Positions 40,420-42,474 of a stretch of DNA of 42,474 bases are shown here, piece after piece. How positions within the stretch are numbered: position 1 is the stretch's first letter; every line of letters starts with the position of its first letter. Source of the stretch: Clostridia bacterium. Lineage in GTDB: Bacteria > Bacillota > Clostridia > Oscillospirales > Acutalibacteraceae. The notes below the pieces were generated by a model, which saw only the letters and a list, made by a program, of their open reading frames with translations, was not told the origin of the DNA and ran no database searches. Location: the NCBI GenBank assembly GCA_017428085.1, contig JAFRRP010000001.1:1-42474 (forward strand), given 5' to 3'. Position numbers and translations under genes: made by a program.

Positions 40420-42321
40420 ATGAAACTAAAATTCAGATCTGTCCGCTGGCTGGCGCTGCTGCTGGCGGCTGTGATGCTGATCCCCGCCGTGCCCGCCTCC
40501 GCGGCGCGGTCCGGTAAACCGGAGACGCTCCCGTGGCGCTTTTCCGCGGTCCCGGAAAAGGCGGATTACGCCGCGGGCGAGGAGATCATCATTCGCTCGA
40601 AGCTGGAAAACGTCTCGTTTTCCGACATGCTCGACGTGGAGCTGAGCATGCAGTTCACGCAGACGGACACCTATCTGGTCTCCGGCGATATCTATTATGA
40701 TATCGGTACGCTCGGCGTGGGGCACACGCTCGAAAAGCGCTTCAACCTGTTCGAGAATACGGGCAATCAGGCGCTGGGCGAAAAGTGGGGCGCGCTGCTG
40801 GCACGGCTGGTGAAATTCCTCGGCTGGCTGTTCAGCAGTCTTTCTCCGTTGCTGCGGCATACGGAATCGGCTGCCTCCAATGCCTTCCGCGGTTTCCCGG
40901 AAGGGCTCTCCGGCAGGCTGTTGCCCAAAATCAGGCAGCAGGCGGGGGCGTGTTACGTCACTTACGACGGACAGGTGATCGGGTGTACGTTCTATATCAG
41001 CTACCGGAAGACGGCAAATACGGCCCCTGCCGCTGCGCGGAAGACGGGGGAAAGCGACGCGCCGTTTACGCTGCGCGCCTCTCTGACGCCCTCTGCCGAT
41101 GACGTCTCCGGCCTGTTCTTCGGCGCCCAAATGACGGGAACCGGCTTTGACGGCGGCTTCTTCTTCCTGAGCGCCGCGCGGAACTGGGCGGGCGTCGCCC
41201 GCATGGAGTACGGAAAACCGAAGTTCCTGTCCGTAAAATACGCGGCGATGGAGCCCGGCAGGGCGTATGACGTGAAGATCCAATACGGCGACGGGCGGCT
41301 GATCGCCTGGCTGTACAACAACCCGCTGGACGAGGATCCCTGGCCGCTGTTCGACATTCCCGTTGCTTTTGACGGGACCGCCTACGGCGTCTGCGGCGCG
41401 GCGGAAAACGTGACAGTCACGGACGCCCCGCCCGCGTATGAGGGCGAGACCTATACCAACCCGCTCTATCCCAACAGCGCGGACCCCTTCGTGCTGTACG
41501 AGGACGGCGTGTATTACCTCTACGCCACCAACAACGGCGAGGGCTTCAACGCGGCGACCTCCACCGACCTGGTCCACTGGACGGATATCGGGCAGGTGGC
41601 GTTCAAGGACGATATCGTGGGAGAGTATTACTTCTGGGCGCCGGAGGTCTACAAGTACAACGGCCGGTACTATCTGTTCTATTCCGCCGAAGGCCATTTG
41701 GGCGTGGCGGCAGCCGACAGCCCCGCCGGGCCCTTCGTGAAGACCTCGGACGATTTCCTGATGGAGCGTGAGGCCATCGACGGCCACGTGTTCTTTGACG
41801 ACGACGGGAAGATCTGGCTGTATCTCGTCCATTTCGGCGAGGGCAACCACATCTGGGTGTACGAGCTCAACGACGACCTGATCTCCGTCAAGGAGGGTAG
41901 CGGCGTGAAGCTGACCGTTCCCGAAGGCTGGGAGGGCACCATCAACGAAGGCCCCGCCGTGCTCAAGCACAACGGGACCTACTACCTGACCTATTCGGGC
42001 GACGATTACCTGAAAATGAACTATGACGTGGGTGTGATGACCTCCGACAGCCCCACCGGGCCCTTTACCCGGTACGAGGGCAACCCCATCCTGCGGGCGG
42101 ACAGCTTCATCCACGGCACCGGCCACCACTGCTTCGCGTATTCGCCGGACGGCACGGAGATGTTCATCGTCTATCACAGCCACAACACGCTGACCCAAGT
42201 CCATCCCCGGGCGCTGAACATCGACCGGGTGAAGTTCGTGCCGCAGGAAAACGGCCCGGACCTGCTCGTCGTGTACGGGCCCACGGTCACGCCGCAGCCC
42301 ATGCCGTCGGGGGCGGAATGA
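40420..42321 (+). CDS. Secreted GH43 glycoside hydrolase
   Basis: The start is ATG 40420 (633 aa) rather than 40414: the AAGGAG ribosome site ends only 2 nt before 40414 but 8 nt before 40420. The signal peptide (LALLLAAVMLIPAVPASA) is followed by an N-terminal beta-rich module of about 330 residues, possibly including a jelly-roll domain, then a five-bladed GH43 propeller. The catalytic residues are visible: base Asp355 (NSADPFVLYEDG), Asp454 (EAIDGHVFFDDDG) and acid Glu510 (TINEGPAVL). GH43 enzymes release arabinose or xylose from hemicelluloses. There is no anchor or dockerin at the C-terminus. It has no clear promoter; the preceding gap is a repeat element. Confidence 0.9.
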   Translation: MKLKFRSVRWLALLLAAVMLIPAVPASAARSGKPETLPWRFSAVPEKADYAAGEEIIIRSKLENVSFSDMLDVELSMQFTQTDTYLVSGDIYYDIGTLGVGHTLEKRFNLFENTGNQALGEKWGALLARLVKFLGWLFSSLSPLLRHTESAASNAFRGFPEGLSGRLLPKIRQQAGACYVTYDGQVIGCTFYISYRKTANTAPAAARKTGESDAPFTLRASLTPSADDVSGLFFGAQMTGTGFDGGFFFLSAARNWAGVARMEYGKPKFLSVKYAAMEPGRAYDVKIQYGDGRLIAWLYNNPLDEDPWPLFDIPVAFDGTAYGVCGAAENVTVTDAPPAYEGETYTNPLYPNSADPFVLYEDGVYYLYATNNGEGFNAATSTDLVHWTDIGQVAFKDDIVGEYYFWAPEVYKYNGRYYLFYSAEGHLGVAAADSPAGPFVKTSDDFLMEREAIDGHVFFDDDGKIWLYLVHFGEGNHIWVYELNDDLISVKEGSGVKLTVPEGWEGTINEGPAVLKHNGTYYLTYSGDDYLKMNYDVGVMTSDSPTGPFTRYEGNPILRADSFIHGTGHHCFAYSPDGTEMFIVYHSHNTLTQVHPRALNIDRVKFVPQENGPDLLVVYGPTVTPQPMPSGAE

Positions 42322-42328
42322 ATAAGGA

Positions 42329-42474
42329 TTTTACGCGCTGACGCTAAAAGAAAAAAGAATACTGAAGACTGAAAAATGAAGAATATCGGAAAACACTTTG
42401 TGTTTTGATGATAAAACTGTAAGGGCGAAAGCCCTTCCGATATTGTTCAATATTCATTTTTAAGTTTTCAGTAT
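42329..42474. repeat. Inverted heptad element at the window end
   Basis: A bulged cap hairpin (TTTTACGCG-CTGA-CGCTAAAA, 42329-42349) is followed by 7-mers AATACTG, AAGACTG, AAAAATG, AAGAATA (42358-42385). A core with AAGGGC-GAAA-GCCCTT and TTCCGATATT comes next, then the inverted arm CAATATT, CATTTTT, AAGTTTT, CAGTAT (42448-42474). The window ends inside the right arm. This variant is A/T-rich compared with the others. Confidence 0.75.

Overview
This is a 42.5 kb chromosomal window from a fairly GC-rich bacterium, most likely an uncultured gut or rumen member of the Clostridia (Oscillospiraceae/Ruminococcaceae-like). The evidence is the Firmicutes-type order ispA-dxs-tlyA-nadK-argR-recN, a McsA-McsB-ClpC arginine-phosphorylation/protease module, a type I dockerin, and several glycoside hydrolases. 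The taxonomic call is inference. I see no rRNA, tRNA, CRISPR array, phage gene or transposase.

Layout. (1) 1-6675, plus strand: isoprenoid precursor genes (3' end of ispA, dxs), an S4/FtsJ rRNA methyltransferase, NAD kinase, ArgR and RecN. (2) 6802-9456: mutY and a membrane-anchored transglutaminase-like protein, divergent from back-to-back promoters. (3) 9733-18753, minus strand: a LolD-like ATPase and a giant FtsX-type permease, then mcsA-mcsB, clpC and tspO; no ctsR is present. (4) 18956-21644: a cytoplasmic GH27 alpha-galactosidase coupled to a small Cys-rich protein, and a convergent DUF2804-like gene. (5) 21781-27734: nucleoside salvage (deoC, deoD, deoB, cdd), a sialidase-fold protein and a BMP-family nucleoside-binding-type lipoprotein. 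(6) 27898-42321: a very large secreted dockerin protein with two degenerate phosphoesterase domains, a flavoprotein, a lipoprotein, an MBL hydrolase, an intact phosphoesterase, a membrane-bound GH36 enzyme, an epimerase with a zinc ribbon, a HAD phosphatase and a secreted GH43 enzyme.

How the genes fit together: the deo/cdd genes convert nucleosides to bases and central metabolites (deoxyribose-1-P to deoxyribose-5-P to acetaldehyde plus glyceraldehyde-3-P), and the BMP lipoprotein could capture nucleosides outside. GH27, GH36, GH43 and the dockerin protein point to use of plant or host glycans. McsA/McsB/ClpC form the protein-arginine-phosphate quality-control route.

The most striking feature lies between the genes. 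At least a dozen intergenic gaps carry a modular repeat family: tandem 7-bp units anchored on AGT, a core of up to about 110 bp, and often the same heptads inverted on the other side, with compact 7-11 bp hairpins at the edges. The heptad sequence differs between elements (AGTCGTA, AGTCGTT, AGTCGGA, AGTAGGC, AGTTGAG, AGGTATG) but is shared within an element, including across its two arms. Several elements contribute the stop or start codons of adjacent genes. A second, unrelated composite of small hairpins joined by ATATCA/TGATAT lies before nadK. No mobilising gene for either is in the window. These elements are the best candidate here for an undescribed system.
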